Shown: positions 25,986 to 36,259, numbered from the stretch's first letter. The stretch: DNA of 64,000 nucleotides from Lentzea albida (GCF_900111005.1 NZ_FOFV01000001.1:930001-994000), one strand, 5' to 3'. Made by a program: numbers and translations. Notes: a model not told the origin generated them from the sequence alone.

Positions 25986-26363
25986 TCAGTAGGTCGTGGA
26001 GTTCGCGGCCGCGATGATCGCGATGATGATGAACGCCGCGTACGCCAGCCAGCCGGCGATGACCAGGTAGCCGACGATCAGACCGGCGACCGCCATGCCG
26101 TGCCCTTCCTCCTCGCCCCGCTTGATCTTCCCCATCGCGATGTGGCCGAAGATGACGCCGACGATCGACGTCACGCCACAGGTGACGAACCCGACGCACG
26201 ACAGGACCAGTGCGAGGATCGCGTTCGTCTGGGGCTTGGGCTGCACATATCCGTAGCCGCCGTACATGGGCTGCTGCTGGCCGTACGGGCCGGGCTGGCC
26301 GTAGGGCTGCTGGTGGCCGTACGGATCACCGGGCTGCTTCGGGTTGTACGGGTCGTACGTCAT
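25986..26363 (-). CDS. DUF4190 membrane protein with Pro/Gly/Tyr-rich N-terminus
   Basis: 125 residues: a low-complexity cytoplasmic head (DPYNPKQPGDPYGHQQPYG and similar, residues 1-40), then two membrane helices (ILALVLSCVGFVTCGVTSIV and MAVAGLIVGYLVIAGWLAYA) flanking the conserved DUF4190 segment GHIAMGKIKRGEEEGHG. The function is unknown; a gene of this type occupies the same place in mycobacteria (Rv1233c region, from memory). ATG start. Confidence 0.88.
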   Translation of the reverse strand: MTYDPYNPKQPGDPYGHQQPYGQPGPYGQQQPMYGGYGYVQPKPQTNAILALVLSCVGFVTCGVTSIVGVIFGHIAMGKIKRGEEEGHGMAVAGLIVGYLVIAGWLAYAAFIIIAIIAAANSTTY

Positions 26364-26566
26364 CGCTGCTCCCCCTGGAAGTGTTGAGCGGGGATCTTAA
26401 AGTCTCGACGTGCTGTTAGTCGCCCGCGGGTGCGCGATTCGACCAGTCAGCGGTGCTGTTTCGGTACAGCGGGCACCGGTGTTGTTGCGGAGAGCACACC
26501 CCGGTCGCAAACGAGCGTTAACCGGTCCATACTCGCCGGTAACTCTTGCTTCGGAAGGGAAGTGCG

Positions 26567-27763
26567 ATGGCGCGCCTCGCCCAGACCGCGGGTCTCACGG
26601 ACATCCAGGAAGAAATCCTCGCGACCGTTCGCACGTTCGTGGACAAGGAAATCATCCCGCACGCCCAGACGCTGGAGCACGGCGACACGTACCCCGCCGA
26701 CATCGTCGACGGCATGAAGGAGATGGGCCTCTTCGGCCTGACGATCCCCGAGGAGTACGGCGGCCTCGGTGAGTCGTTGCTGACCTACGCGCTGGTGGTC
26801 GAGCAGATCGCGCGCGGCTGGATGAGCGTCTCCGGTGTCATCAACACGCACTTCATCGTGGCGCACATGCTCAAGCAGCACGGCACGCCCGAGCAGAAGC
26901 AGAAGTACCTACCGCGCATGGCCGCGGGCGAGGTGCGCGGCTCGTTCTCCATGTCCGAGCCCGAACTCGGCTCCGACGTGGCCGCGATCCGCACGCGCGC
27001 GACGAAGTCGGACGCGGGTTACACCATCAACGGCCAGAAGATGTGGCTGACCAACGGCGGCACGTCGAACCTCACCGCCGTGCTGGTGAAGACCGACGAG
27101 GGCGCCGAGAAGCCGCACCAGAACCTCACGACGTTCCTGGTCGAGAAGCCCGAGGGCTACGGCGAGGTCGTGCCGGGCCTCACGATCCCCGGCAAGATCG
27201 ACAAGATGGGCTACAAGGGCGTCGACACCACCGAGATGGTGTTCGACGGCTTCGAGATCGCCGCCGACCAGGTGCTGGGCGGCGTCACGGGCCAGGGCTT
27301 CCGCCACATGATGGACGGCGTCGAGGTGGGCCGCGTGAACGTGGCGGCCCGCGCGTGCGGCATCGCGATCCGCGCCTTCGAGCTCGCGATCGACTACTCG
27401 CAGCAACGCAGGACGTTCGGCAAGGCCATCGCCGAGCACCAGGCCATCGCCTTCAAGCTCGCCGAGATGGCCACCAAGGTCGAGGCCGCGCACCTGATGA
27501 TGGTGAACGCGGCGCGGTTGAAGGACTCGGGCCAGCGCAACGACGTCGAGGCCGGCATGGCGAAGCTCATCGCGTCCGAGTACTGCGCCGAGGTGACGCA
27601 GGAGTCGTTCCGCATCCACGGCGGTTACGGCTACTCCAAGGAGTACGAGATCGAGCGCCTGATGCGCGAGGCCCCGTTCCTGCTGATCGGCGAGGGCACC
27701 TCGGAGATCCAGAAGACGATCATCTCGCGGGGCCTGCTCCGCGACTACCAGTCACGCGGCTAG
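26567..27763 (+). CDS. Acyl-CoA dehydrogenase (ethylmalonyl-CoA-pathway type)
   Basis: A 398-residue FAD flavoenzyme. ATG at 26567 follows GGAAGGGA; an in-frame ATG seven codons earlier lacks a ribosome site. Signatures: FSMSEPELGSDVAAIRTRAT (FAD/substrate loop), QKMWLTNGG, QQRRTFGKAIAEHQAIAFKL and IHGGYGYSKEYEIERLMREA, with the catalytic Glu in IGEGTSEIQK. From memory it closely resembles the dehydrogenase encoded beside CitE-like and MaoC genes in the Streptomyces ethylmalonyl-CoA cluster (SCO6469), so methylsuccinyl-CoA or a related branched acyl-CoA is the best substrate guess. A hairpin terminator follows, making it monocistronic. Confidence 0.88.
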   Translation: MARLAQTAGLTDIQEEILATVRTFVDKEIIPHAQTLEHGDTYPADIVDGMKEMGLFGLTIPEEYGGLGESLLTYALVVEQIARGWMSVSGVINTHFIVAHMLKQHGTPEQKQKYLPRMAAGEVRGSFSMSEPELGSDVAAIRTRATKSDAGYTINGQKMWLTNGGTSNLTAVLVKTDEGAEKPHQNLTTFLVEKPEGYGEVVPGLTIPGKIDKMGYKGVDTTEMVFDGFEIAADQVLGGVTGQGFRHMMDGVEVGRVNVAARACGIAIRAFELAIDYSQQRRTFGKAIAEHQAIAFKLAEMATKVEAAHLMMVNAARLKDSGQRNDVEAGMAKLIASEYCAEVTQESFRIHGGYGYSKEYEIERLMREAPFLLIGEGTSEIQKTIISRGLLRDYQSRG

Positions 27764-27783
27764 TCACGTTCCGACGTTCCCCC

Positions 27784-27819
27784 GTTCGGGGCCAATCTTT
27801 CACGGGACTGGCCCCTAAC
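27784..27819 (+). terminator. Hairpin terminator after the acyl-CoA dehydrogenase gene
   Basis: Arms 27784-27797 and 27806-27819 match at 12 of 14 positions with the core GGGGCCA/TGGCCCC and an 8-base loop, 20 bases beyond the stop. GGTTTCTCCC follows. Confidence 0.72.
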
Positions 27820-27853
27820 GGTTTCTCCCGGTGAGTCATAAGGTTCGCTCACT

Positions 27854-28675
27854 TTGAGCTCAGACCTGACTCTTCCCAGACCTGTGTCGCCGCCACACGT
27901 CGTCCGCATGGAACTGGACACGTTCTCCGGTGTCGACCGTCCAGCGCTGGCCAAGTGGTTCGGTGACGTGTTCACCGACCTCCTCGCGCCCCTCTGCCCG
28001 GCGTCGGTGGAGGAACTGGTGGCCGTGGCCCGCGACTACAAGCCCTCCGACACGACCCCGTGGGGCCCGCCGGGCTACGCCCGCCTGCTGCTCTCCTCGG
28101 GTGAGTTCACCCTCCCGGCGTGGTCGGCGGCCCTGCGGGACCTGCCGTCGTTCCTGCGCGTGCAACTCGTCCAGCTCGACTCCCAGGGCCTGCCCCTCGT
28201 CGAGGACGGCTGGACCGCCGAGGTGCTGCTGAAGGACGACCCGGCGTTCCCGCACCAGGTCGTCGTCACGGCCTCCCGCTCGCTGTTCGGCGGCTGGATC
28301 TCCCATGTCGTGCAACAGGACTGGCTCTCCGCCTTCCGCGCGGGCGCCACCCTGACGAGGGCGTCCGGGGGCTGGATCACGCTGGACCGCGTGGGCGTGC
28401 GCACCGCACACGAGGTGGCCGTCGGCGTGGGCCTCGACGAGTCGCTCTTCATGGCCGCGGAACTCTCGCGCGGCCCGCACTGGGCGACGCTGCTGGGACC
28501 GCGCCAGGTCGCCGCCCTGGGAGGCGTGCAGGAGGTGACGGCGACCGCGCCGTGCTTCGCCGTCGAGAACCTCGGCGGCGGCCGCATCCTCCTGCGGCTG
28601 ACCGAACACCTGGACGAGGTGCCACCGGACGTCGTGCGCAAACTGGCCGAGTTCATGGGTCCCGTCCTGCACTGA
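27854..28675 (+). CDS. Uncharacterised 273-residue protein
   Basis: I do not recognise the family. It is a soluble alpha/beta protein with recurring features such as WGPPGYARLLLSSGEFTLPA, DGWTAEVLLKDDPAFPHQVV and WISHVVQQDWLSAFRAGATL. The start is uncertain: TTG at 27854 has AAGG 11 bases upstream, and GTG 27884 and ATG 27908 are alternatives. Strong coding character and good codon use support a real gene. A second unknown gene follows after 37 bases. Confidence 0.6.
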   Translation: MSSDLTLPRPVSPPHVVRMELDTFSGVDRPALAKWFGDVFTDLLAPLCPASVEELVAVARDYKPSDTTPWGPPGYARLLLSSGEFTLPAWSAALRDLPSFLRVQLVQLDSQGLPLVEDGWTAEVLLKDDPAFPHQVVVTASRSLFGGWISHVVQQDWLSAFRAGATLTRASGGWITLDRVGVRTAHEVAVGVGLDESLFMAAELSRGPHWATLLGPRQVAALGGVQEVTATAPCFAVENLGGGRILLRLTEHLDEVPPDVVRKLAEFMGPVLH

Positions 28676-28712
28676 CGGGCGGGATGCGCCATCGTTTGGG
28701 ACCCTGTCGTCC

Positions 28713-29312
28713 GTGAGGCCTTCACCGAAAACCGACGCGCTGTTCGCCGTGGACACCGCCCTGCGCCCCACGGGCTTCGTCCGGCGGGGCCACGTCTGGC
28801 TCCAGGACCGCGGTGACGGCGTCTCCGGCTGGCTCGGCTTCGGCATCGCGGGCGAGCTCGACCTCACCCCGCTGGTCGGCGTCTGCTTCCAGCGCTACGA
28901 CGAGATCTGCCGCACCCTCGGCGTGGGAATCCCCACCACGCCAATGGTTTCTGCGCCTGTCGGCGCCCTGATGCCCGAGAAACCCGTGTGGCACTGGAAC
29001 TTCGCCTCGGGTGGTGATCACGCTGCCACCGCTTCCTCTTTGGTGGCAACGTTCCTGAAGCACGGCAAGCCGTACGTCGACAAGCACGCGAAGTGGGACG
29101 CGCTGTCCCGTGAGCTCGTCGCGAAGCCCGAGACGCTGCTCGACTTCGAGCGGGCGCGGAAGCTCGCGATCATCCACGTGCTGAACGGCAACGCGGCGGC
29201 CGCCGGTGAGGTGCTGAAGAAGGAGCGTGAACGGGTCGCGGGCAGCCGTGACGCCTACGCCCGCTCGTACCGCGCCTTCGCGCATCGATTCGAGCTCGCC
29301 TTCATGGGCTGA
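28713..29312 (+). CDS. Uncharacterised protein, DUF4304-like
   Basis: A 199-residue soluble protein. The N-terminal half (LRPTGFVRRGHVWLQDRG, then GWLGFGIAG) recalls DUF4304-type proteins, which have a similar G-F-x-R-R-G-x-x-W opening. The C-terminal half is helical (LSRELVAKPETLLDFERARK). The function is unknown. GTG start. About 200 bases of non-coding DNA separate it from the LamG/RHS operon; that gap should contain the operon's promoter, but I could not fix -10 and -35 boxes. Confidence 0.6.
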   Translation: MRPSPKTDALFAVDTALRPTGFVRRGHVWLQDRGDGVSGWLGFGIAGELDLTPLVGVCFQRYDEICRTLGVGIPTTPMVSAPVGALMPEKPVWHWNFASGGDHAATASSLVATFLKHGKPYVDKHAKWDALSRELVAKPETLLDFERARKLAIIHVLNGNAAAAGEVLKKERERVAGSRDAYARSYRAFAHRFELAFMG

Positions 29313-29521
29313 CTGCTCGAACAAACGTTCTATGTAACGCGTGTCCGCTGGTGTCAAATGACCAGCGCGTGTCCGGAATGTCCGAACTCACGTTTCGCTC
29401 ACGCGTGATTCTCCTCACCCGTTCGGCCTATAGGTATCTCCGGCTTCGTCAGTCACGCTTCACGCCGACATAACTTAGTTCGCGTGTCGTCGGGGGACAT
29501 GCGCGAGCCTGGGGGCCCACC

Positions 29522-32500
29522 TTGTTCAACCGCCGCCGTGCGGTGAGTCAGTCGCGCCTGCGCACGTCCAGAAACGTCTCCGCAGCCCTGCTGTCACTCG
29601 CCCTGACCGCCACCGTGGTGGCCGTCGTCGCCGACCAGCCGCCGACCCCCGCCGCACCGCAGCCCGTCACCGAGGCGCCGGACACCGGTACCGCGTTGAT
29701 GGCCGCCCGCGCGCAGGGCAGGGAGGTCGAGGCGCTCAACCTGCGGACCTCGACGCGCGAGGTGTTCGCGCAGCCGGACGGGCAGCTCAAGGCCATGCTG
29801 TCCACCACCCCGCAGCGCGTGCGGCGCGACGGCGGGTGGGCCGCGATCAGCACCGATCTCACCCCGGTGGACGGCGGCGTCTCGCCCAAGGCCACCGAGG
29901 TCGGCCTCACCTTCTCCGACGGCGGTGAGAAGGAGCCGCTCGTCCGGTTGGCCAAGGACGGCAAGACGTTCGAGCTGTCCTGGCCCGGCACCCTGCCCGC
30001 GCCGAGGCTCGACGGCCCGGTCGCGACCTACACCGAGGTCCTGCCCGGTGTCGACCTGCGGATGATCGCGCGCAACGACGGCTACCAGCAGCTCCTCGTG
30101 GTCAAGAACCGCGAGGCGGCCAAGGAGGTCGCGCGTGTCCGGTTCGGCGTGAAGACCGACGGCCTCACGCTGAAGCCCGGCGACAACGGCGCGTTCACCA
30201 TGGTCGACGCGGCGGGCGCGAAGGTGTTCGAGGTGCCCACCTCGCTGATGTGGGACTCGAAGAAGCAGGAGAACCCGGAGGCTCCGCGCACGGACAAGCA
30301 GGTCGTCGGCGTGGAGCTCGCCGCCGACGCCCTCACCCTGGTGCCGCACCAGGGCATGCTCACCGACCCCGCGACGGTCTACCCGGTGTACGTCGACCCC
30401 GGACCCCACGTCGGCACCAACGACGGCTGGACCACGGTCTACGACGACGGCACCCACGAGATGCGTCAAGGCACGCACTGGAACGGGTACGACACCCAGG
30501 CCGAGGACCCGAACGCCTGGTGGATCGGGATCAACCCCACCGCCAGGTCCGGTCGCGCCTACGGGTGGAACCTGAGGACCAGGACGTACTTCCAGTACTA
30601 CACCGGCTTTCTCGCCGGCAAAGACATCTCCTCCGCGAAGCTCGACGTCGCGGTCGTGCACTCGCCGACGTGCAACGTCACGCACAACCACCGCCTCTAC
30701 CAGTCCCAGTGGGACGTCGGCTCGGGCACGAACTGGAACAACCAGCCCGCCGACTGGGGCGTGATCAGCGAGATCGGCATCCCCTCCGTCTACGGCAACT
30801 GCTCCGGCCACAAGTACCTCTCGTTCACGGCGAACAACTTCCCCGACCAGATCGACAAGGGCGGCAACTCGACCTTCTCGATCCGCGCCGCCGACGAGAA
30901 CAACCAGGACTTCTGGCGGAAGTTCAACCCGGGCGAGTCGAAGCTCGTCGTCTACTACAACGGCACCCCGAACACGCCGACCGAGCCGTCGACCAACCCC
31001 GACCCCCAGGCCTGCGCCAACTGCGAGGGCATGCCGTGGGTCGGCGACTCGACGGTCCAGCTGCGCGCGCGACTGTCCGATCCGGACGGTGACCAGGTCA
31101 ACGGTGTCTGGGACGTCTACGACGACGTCGTTCCCGGCGATCCCGCGAAGCAGAACAAGCGCGTGTTCTCGTCCGGCCCGCACGGTTCTGGTTCCCTGGC
31201 CGCAAGGGACGTCTCGTTCACCGGCGTCGAGGACAACCGCCTCATCACGTGGTTCGTGGCGGCGTCCGACGGCGCCAAGCAGAGCGGCTACGTGATCGGG
31301 CCGAAGCAGTTCCGCATCGACCGCACCGCACCGGTGAACCAGCCGGACGTCACGAGCCTCACCTACCCCGCGGACAACCGCTGGCACGGCGGCACCACCG
31401 TCCCCGGCAAGTTCACCTTCACCGCCAAGGACGCCGACACCGACAGGTTCGAGTACTGGTGGGGCGGGGACACCAAGCCACCGCAGTTCGTCAACGCCGA
31501 CCGGCTCGGCGGCACCGCGTCCGTGACGCTGCCGCCGCCGGGCGACGGTCCGCGCGACCTGTTCGTCCGCTCCAGGGACAGGGCGAACAACCCCGGCCCG
31601 ACGAACACCTACCACATCTACGTCCGCGCGGGCAGCGGCGCGATCGCTCAGTACACAATGGACGGCAACGTCAACGACAGCGCGTACCTGGGCGACCGCC
31701 ACGGCACCACGCACGGCACGACGAGCTACACCACGGGAGCCTCGGGTTCCGCACTGGCGCTCGACGGCATGGGCGGCCACGCCACGGCACCCAACTCGGT
31801 CCGCACCGACTCGAGCTTCAGCGTGTCCGCCTGGGTGCGGCTCGACGGGAGCCTCGACCAGTGGTGGCGTTCCGCGGTCAGCCAGGACGGCAACGTGGTG
31901 TGCGCCTTCTGCCTGCAGTACCAGGCCGACCACCGCCGCTGGTTCTTCGTGATGCCGCAACAGGACTCCGCGAACCCGACCGCCTGGGCGGGCGTGAGGT
32001 CGCTCGAGGAACCGACTCTCGGCGCCTGGACGCACCTCACCGGCACGTTCGACGCGGAGACCAAGCAGGTCCGGCTCTACGTCAACGGAGTCCTGCAGGG
32101 CACCTCGCAGGCCACCTCTCCGTGGAACGCCGCGGGCGTCCTGCGCATCGGCCAGGCCAAGGCGCAGAGCACGTTCGTCAACAACTGGCTCGGCGCGATC
32201 GACGACGTGCGCACCTACGACCGCGCTCTCAGCGAGACCGAGGTGCGCGGCGAGGTCCGGCGCGACAACGTGCAGGCCGGCCACTGGCGCTTCGAGGAGG
32301 ACCTCGCCGGCGTCGCGCGCAACTCCGCCGCCAACGGCGAGTCCGCGGCGTTGTCCGGTGGTGTCTCGTTCTTCGAGCAGCGTTCCCAGCCGAAGGACCA
32401 CGCGCTGCGCTTCGACGGCTCGGGCCAGGTCCGCACCACGGGCCCGGTCGTGCGCACGGACAAGAGTTTCAGCGTCTCGGCCCACGTCACGCTCACGGAC

Positions 32501-35500
32501 ACGAACGACCCGATGACCGTGCTGTCCCAGGACGGCCCGGACTCCAGCGGGTTCGTGCTGCAGCAGAAGGACGGCCGCTGGCAGTTCGGCATGACCGAGG
32601 GCAACGGCAGCACCGCGTGGAACGTGCTCGCGCAGACCGGTCCCGCCACCGCGGTGGCGAACACGCCGACGCACCTGGCTGCGGTCTTCGACTCCGGCAC
32701 CAAGAAGGCGACGCTCTACGTGAACGGCCTGCAGGCCGCGGTGAGCGCGGCCGCGACCAAGCCGTTCTGGGACTCCGCCGGCGCGTTCGTCATGGGCAAC
32801 GACCAGCAGGGCGCCGCGCTGCGCGGTGACCTCGACGACGTCCGGGTCCACAGCAGGACCCTGGCGGCCGACGAGATCGCCGACATCGTGGAGCTCGACG
32901 CCGGTCCGCTGCGCCAGTGGCGCCTGGACGGCGACGGCGTCGACGCCTCGGGCTACAACGGCACCGCGTCACTCGGCGACCCGGTCAGCTGGGCCGGCGG
33001 GCAGAGCGAGAACTCCGACCCGAAGGACCTCGGTGTTCGCCTCACCGGCGTGCCTGGTGCGTCGCTCTACGCATCACACGTCCTGAACACGTCACGCAAC
33101 TTCTCCGTCAGCGCCTGGGCACGGCTCGACAAGCTCGTCGACGGACAGTCGCCGACCGTGTTGTCCCAGGACGGCACCACGACGAGCGCGTTCCAGCTCC
33201 AGGCGACGCCCGACGGGCACTGGGCGTTCACGATGTACGAGACCGACCAGGCAGGCGGCGGCCGCCGTGACCGCGCGGTCGGTGCCGTGGCCCAGCTCGG
33301 CATCTGGACCCACCTGGTGGGTCAGTACGACGCCGCACGCGACGTGATGACGTTGTACGTCAACGGTGTTGAGTCCGGATCCGCCGCGCACCCGAACGCG
33401 TGGAACCACGCGACGGGCCAGTTCCGCATCGGCAGGGGCCTGTGGAACAGCGGACAGGCCGACTACTTCCCCGGCGCGATCGACGACGTCGAGGTGCACA
33501 ACCGCCTCCTGTTCGCGGACGAGATCCGCGACAAGGCCGGTCGTGACCTCAGCCTCGTGCACAAGTGGCAGTTCGACGAGGGCACCGGCACCACGGCGGG
33601 CGACTCCGTCGGCGGCAAGGGCGGCACGCTGACCAACACCACCTACGCGCCCGGCCGCATCGGCAACGCGGTGTCGTTCAACGGCACCAACGCGGAGGTC
33701 TCGACCGGCGCGGTGGTCCGCACCGACGAGAACTTCACGGTGTCGGCCTGGGTGCACATGCCCAGCGCGTGCAGCACGAAGTGCAAGCGGATCGCGGTGA
33801 GCCAGGACGGTCAGCACAACAGCAAGTTCCGCCTCGGTTTCCTCAAGGACCGGGAGCACCTGGGCAACTGGGTCTTCGAGATGACCGAGGCCGACACCGA
33901 CCTGACGAAGGTGACCATGGCGGCGGTCTCCGCCGTGCCGTCGGACATCGCCAAGTGGGTGCACCTCGTCGGCGTTTACGACAAGGCCACCGGCCAGGTC
34001 GTGCTGTACGTGGACGGAAGCCGCGTCGGTGAGGGCAGGGTCAACTCGACCTGGCAGGCGAACGGTGGTGTCCAGATCGGCCGGGCGAAGCTCGGGAGCG
34101 TCGCCGCCGAGTACTGGGCGGGCTCCGTCGACGACGTCCGGATGTACACGGGCGCGCAGACGAGCGAGGGCGTGTACAGCCTCTACCAGTCGTACCCGTC
34201 GCAGGACCAGCCGGCTGCGACCCTCCCGGTCGCGGACGTGGCGCACTGGAAGCTCAACGAGACCAACGGCACGACCGCGGCTGACAGCAGTGGCCGCAAC
34301 AACACGGCGACGTTCGTCGGCACGGCCCCGAGCTGGATCGGTGGGCGCAGCGCGGCCGGTGTCTCGCTCGACGGTTCCACCGCCGCGGCCGAGACCTCCG
34401 GGCCGATCATCGACACCTCGCGCAGCTTCACCGCTTCCGCTTGGGCGTACGCGCAGTCCGGCATCACCGGCAACCGCGGCATCCTGGCGCAGGACGGCAC
34501 CAGGCAGAGCGCGTTCGTGTTGTCCTACAACGGCGACTCGGGCAAGTGGGCGGTCGTCCAGCCGAGCAAGGACGAGGACGGGGCACCCACCACGGTGCTG
34601 GTGTCGACGGAACTGGTGAAGGTCGACCGCTGGACGCATCTCACGGTCGTCTACGACGCCGACACGAAGCAGCTCCGCCTGTACGTCAACGGTGTGCTGT
34701 CGGCGGTGAAGGTCGGCGTGGTCCTGTGGAACGCCACCGGTCCGTTCACCATCGGGCGCAACAAGTGGAACGGTGTGAAGGGCAGCTGGTTCTACCGCGG
34801 CATCGACGACGTCCGCGTCTTCAGCCGCGCGCTCTCGGCGGGTGAGGTCAACAAGATCCACGACGACGTGCCGACCAACGACGTCGGGCTCTGGAAGTTC
34901 GACGACAACGACGGCAAGGACAGCACGTGGCGCAACAACCCCGTGACGACGGCGGGTGGCGCTTCCTACGTGCAGGGCGTGATCGGCAACGCGCTCAAGC
35001 TCGACGGCAGCGGATCGGCGGCGGCGCAGTGGCACGGTGTCAACGCCCGCGACAGTTTCACCGTCGAGGCCTGGGCACGGCTGGAACGCGACGACAAGAC
35101 GTACACCGTGCTCGGCCAGAACGGCACGAATGTCAGCGGTTTCGTCCTGCAGTACCAGCCTGACTCCAAGAGGTGGGTCTTCGCCGCACCCGTGCAGGAC
35201 TCCGACCAGGCACCACTGGTGAAGGCGCAGTCCGCCGAGCCGGCGGTCACGTGGCGCTGGACGCACCTCGCCGGGGTGTACGACCACGGCGCCGGGCAGC
35301 TGAGGCTCTACGTCGACGGCAAGCTGGCCGGCAGCGAGTCGGGGCGGCTGTGGCCCTCCGACGGCGGGATGACGATCGGCAAGGCCAGGTGGCAGGGCAA
35401 GGACGCCGACCTCTTCGCAGGCCTCGTCGACGAGGTGCGGGCCGTGGAGGGGGCGGTGCCCGAGGCGAAGATCCTCGAGCACGCGTCGCGCCCGCTGCCG

Positions 35501-36259
35501 GCCGCCGGTCAGCTCGGCCGGTACGTCAGCATCAACGGCACCGGTGAGCACTACACGGGCCTCACTTCGGTGCCGCCGCTGCCCAACTACCGCTACGAGG
35601 GCGTCGCAGGTCGGCCGGTGTCGCCGACCGAGCCGAACGCGCAACGGCTGTACTCGTGCAAGTCGGGCAACGACCACTTCAGCTCGACCGCGGCGGACTG
35701 CGAGGGCGCGACGCTGATCGGCGAGACCGGAGCCGTCTACTCCGTGAAGCCGACCAACATCCCGACCGTCGAGCTCACCCTGTGCGTGGTGAACGCCGAC
35801 AGGTTCACTTCCCTGGCTGCCGACTGCGAGGGCCAGACCAAGGTGAAGCGCCTCGGCTGGCTGCGCGCCTACACGCCGCTCGTCCGCTACCTCACCACGC
35901 AGTTCCCCTGGGACCACTGGAGCACCACGCAGGGAGTGCTGCCGGGCTACAAGTCCGAGGGAATCCTCGGTTACCTGGCGATGACCGGTGAGCCGGGAAC
36001 CACGACGCTGTGGGTGTGCCGCGAAGGCACCGACACCTTCAGTTCGCTGGACTCGACCTGCGGCGGCAAGCAGAAGATCGGCAGCGCGGGCAACATCTGG
36101 ACCTCGCCGCCGACGGGCATGGCCTCCAAGGAGTTGTTCCGCTGCCGCGCCAACGGAGTGGGCAACAGGTTCGACTCGGTCAACTGCGAAGGGCATCCGG
36201 TCGAGCAGTCCCTCGGCCACGTGCTCGTCAGCCCGCCGACCACCGCCGCAACGTTCTGA
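29522..36259 (+). CDS. Giant secreted protein with six LamG domains
   Basis: 2245 residues. Residues 20-42 form a hydrophobic signal (AALLSLALTATVVAVVADQP) after an Arg-rich start; TTG 29522 is used, and GTG 29543 is an alternative. Residues about 50-290 are the N-terminal domain common to actinobacterial LamG/RHS proteins. Six LamG (concanavalin-like jellyroll) domains of about 210 residues follow, near 707-915, 917-1125, 1129-1340, 1344-1556, 1570-1780 and 1787-1990. Each has the pattern S-W-R/K-F-D-G, SFSVSAWVRL, LSQDG, W-T-H-L, LYVNG and IDDVR. Residues 2000-2245 carry four Cys repeats (as LYSCKSGNDHFSSTAADCEG; Cys pairs near 2044, 2085, 2163, 2205). It should bind glycans or proteins at the cell surface. 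The RHS toxin gene starts 21 bases downstream, so it is probably part of that system. Confidence 0.88.
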   Translation: MFNRRRAVSQSRLRTSRNVSAALLSLALTATVVAVVADQPPTPAAPQPVTEAPDTGTALMAARAQGREVEALNLRTSTREVFAQPDGQLKAMLSTTPQRVRRDGGWAAISTDLTPVDGGVSPKATEVGLTFSDGGEKEPLVRLAKDGKTFELSWPGTLPAPRLDGPVATYTEVLPGVDLRMIARNDGYQQLLVVKNREAAKEVARVRFGVKTDGLTLKPGDNGAFTMVDAAGAKVFEVPTSLMWDSKKQENPEAPRTDKQVVGVELAADALTLVPHQGMLTDPATVYPVYVDPGPHVGTNDGWTTVYDDGTHEMRQGTHWNGYDTQAEDPNAWWIGINPTARSGRAYGWNLRTRTYFQYYTGFLAGKDISSAKLDVAVVHSPTCNVTHNHRLYQSQWDVGSGTNWNNQPADWGVISEIGIPSVYGNCSGHKYLSFTANNFPDQIDKGGNSTFSIRAADENNQDFWRKFNPGESKLVVYYNGTPNTPTEPSTNPDPQACANCEGMPWVGDSTVQLRARLSDPDGDQVNGVWDVYDDVVPGDPAKQNKRVFSSGPHGSGSLAARDVSFTGVEDNRLITWFVAASDGAKQSGYVIGPKQFRIDRTAPVNQPDVTSLTYPADNRWHGGTTVPGKFTFTAKDADTDRFEYWWGGDTKPPQFVNADRLGGTASVTLPPPGDGPRDLFVRSRDRANNPGPTNTYHIYVRAGSGAIAQYTMDGNVNDSAYLGDRHGTTHGTTSYTTGASGSALALDGMGGHATAPNSVRTDSSFSVSAWVRLDGSLDQWWRSAVSQDGNVVCAFCLQYQADHRRWFFVMPQQDSANPTAWAGVRSLEEPTLGAWTHLTGTFDAETKQVRLYVNGVLQGTSQATSPWNAAGVLRIGQAKAQSTFVNNWLGAIDDVRTYDRALSETEVRGEVRRDNVQAGHWRFEEDLAGVARNSAANGESAALSGGVSFFEQRSQPKDHALRFDGSGQVRTTGPVVRTDKSFSVSAHVTLTDTNDPMTVLSQDGPDSSGFVLQQKDGRWQFGMTEGNGSTAWNVLAQTGPATAVANTPTHLAAVFDSGTKKATLYVNGLQAAVSAAATKPFWDSAGAFVMGNDQQGAALRGDLDDVRVHSRTLAADEIADIVELDAGPLRQWRLDGDGVDASGYNGTASLGDPVSWAGGQSENSDPKDLGVRLTGVPGASLYASHVLNTSRNFSVSAWARLDKLVDGQSPTVLSQDGTTTSAFQLQATPDGHWAFTMYETDQAGGGRRDRAVGAVAQLGIWTHLVGQYDAARDVMTLYVNGVESGSAAHPNAWNHATGQFRIGRGLWNSGQADYFPGAIDDVEVHNRLLFADEIRDKAGRDLSLVHKWQFDEGTGTTAGDSVGGKGGTLTNTTYAPGRIGNAVSFNGTNAEVSTGAVVRTDENFTVSAWVHMPSACSTKCKRIAVSQDGQHNSKFRLGFLKDREHLGNWVFEMTEADTDLTKVTMAAVSAVPSDIAKWVHLVGVYDKATGQVVLYVDGSRVGEGRVNSTWQANGGVQIGRAKLGSVAAEYWAGSVDDVRMYTGAQTSEGVYSLYQSYPSQDQPAATLPVADVAHWKLNETNGTTAADSSGRNNTATFVGTAPSWIGGRSAAGVSLDGSTAAAETSGPIIDTSRSFTASAWAYAQSGITGNRGILAQDGTRQSAFVLSYNGDSGKWAVVQPSKDEDGAPTTVLVSTELVKVDRWTHLTVVYDADTKQLRLYVNGVLSAVKVGVVLWNATGPFTIGRNKWNGVKGSWFYRGIDDVRVFSRALSAGEVNKIHDDVPTNDVGLWKFDDNDGKDSTWRNNPVTTAGGASYVQGVIGNALKLDGSGSAAAQWHGVNARDSFTVEAWARLERDDKTYTVLGQNGTNVSGFVLQYQPDSKRWVFAAPVQDSDQAPLVKAQSAEPAVTWRWTHLAGVYDHGAGQLRLYVDGKLAGSESGRLWPSDGGMTIGKARWQGKDADLFAGLVDEVRAVEGAVPEAKILEHASRPLPAAGQLGRYVSINGTGEHYTGLTSVPPLPNYRYEGVAGRPVSPTEPNAQRLYSCKSGNDHFSSTAADCEGATLIGETGAVYSVKPTNIPTVELTLCVVNADRFTSLAADCEGQTKVKRLGWLRAYTPLVRYLTTQFPWDHWSTTQGVLPGYKSEGILGYLAMTGEPGTTTLWVCREGTDTFSSLDSTCGGKQKIGSAGNIWTSPPTGMASKELFRCRANGVGNRFDSVNCEGHPVEQSLGHVLVSPPTTAATF

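Noticed and set aside
27854..28675. EspG or other ESX-secretion protein
   Set aside because: Length is similar, but no family motif or neighbouring ESX genes; left as uncharacterised.
29594..36220. Very long minus-strand open frames (over 1000 codons) opposite the LamG gene, and another opposite the RHS gene at 36611-39646
   Set aside because: They are shadows of the GC-rich sense frames: no ribosome sites, Arg/Val/Ala-rich low-complexity translation, and the sense strand has clear LamG and YD repeats.
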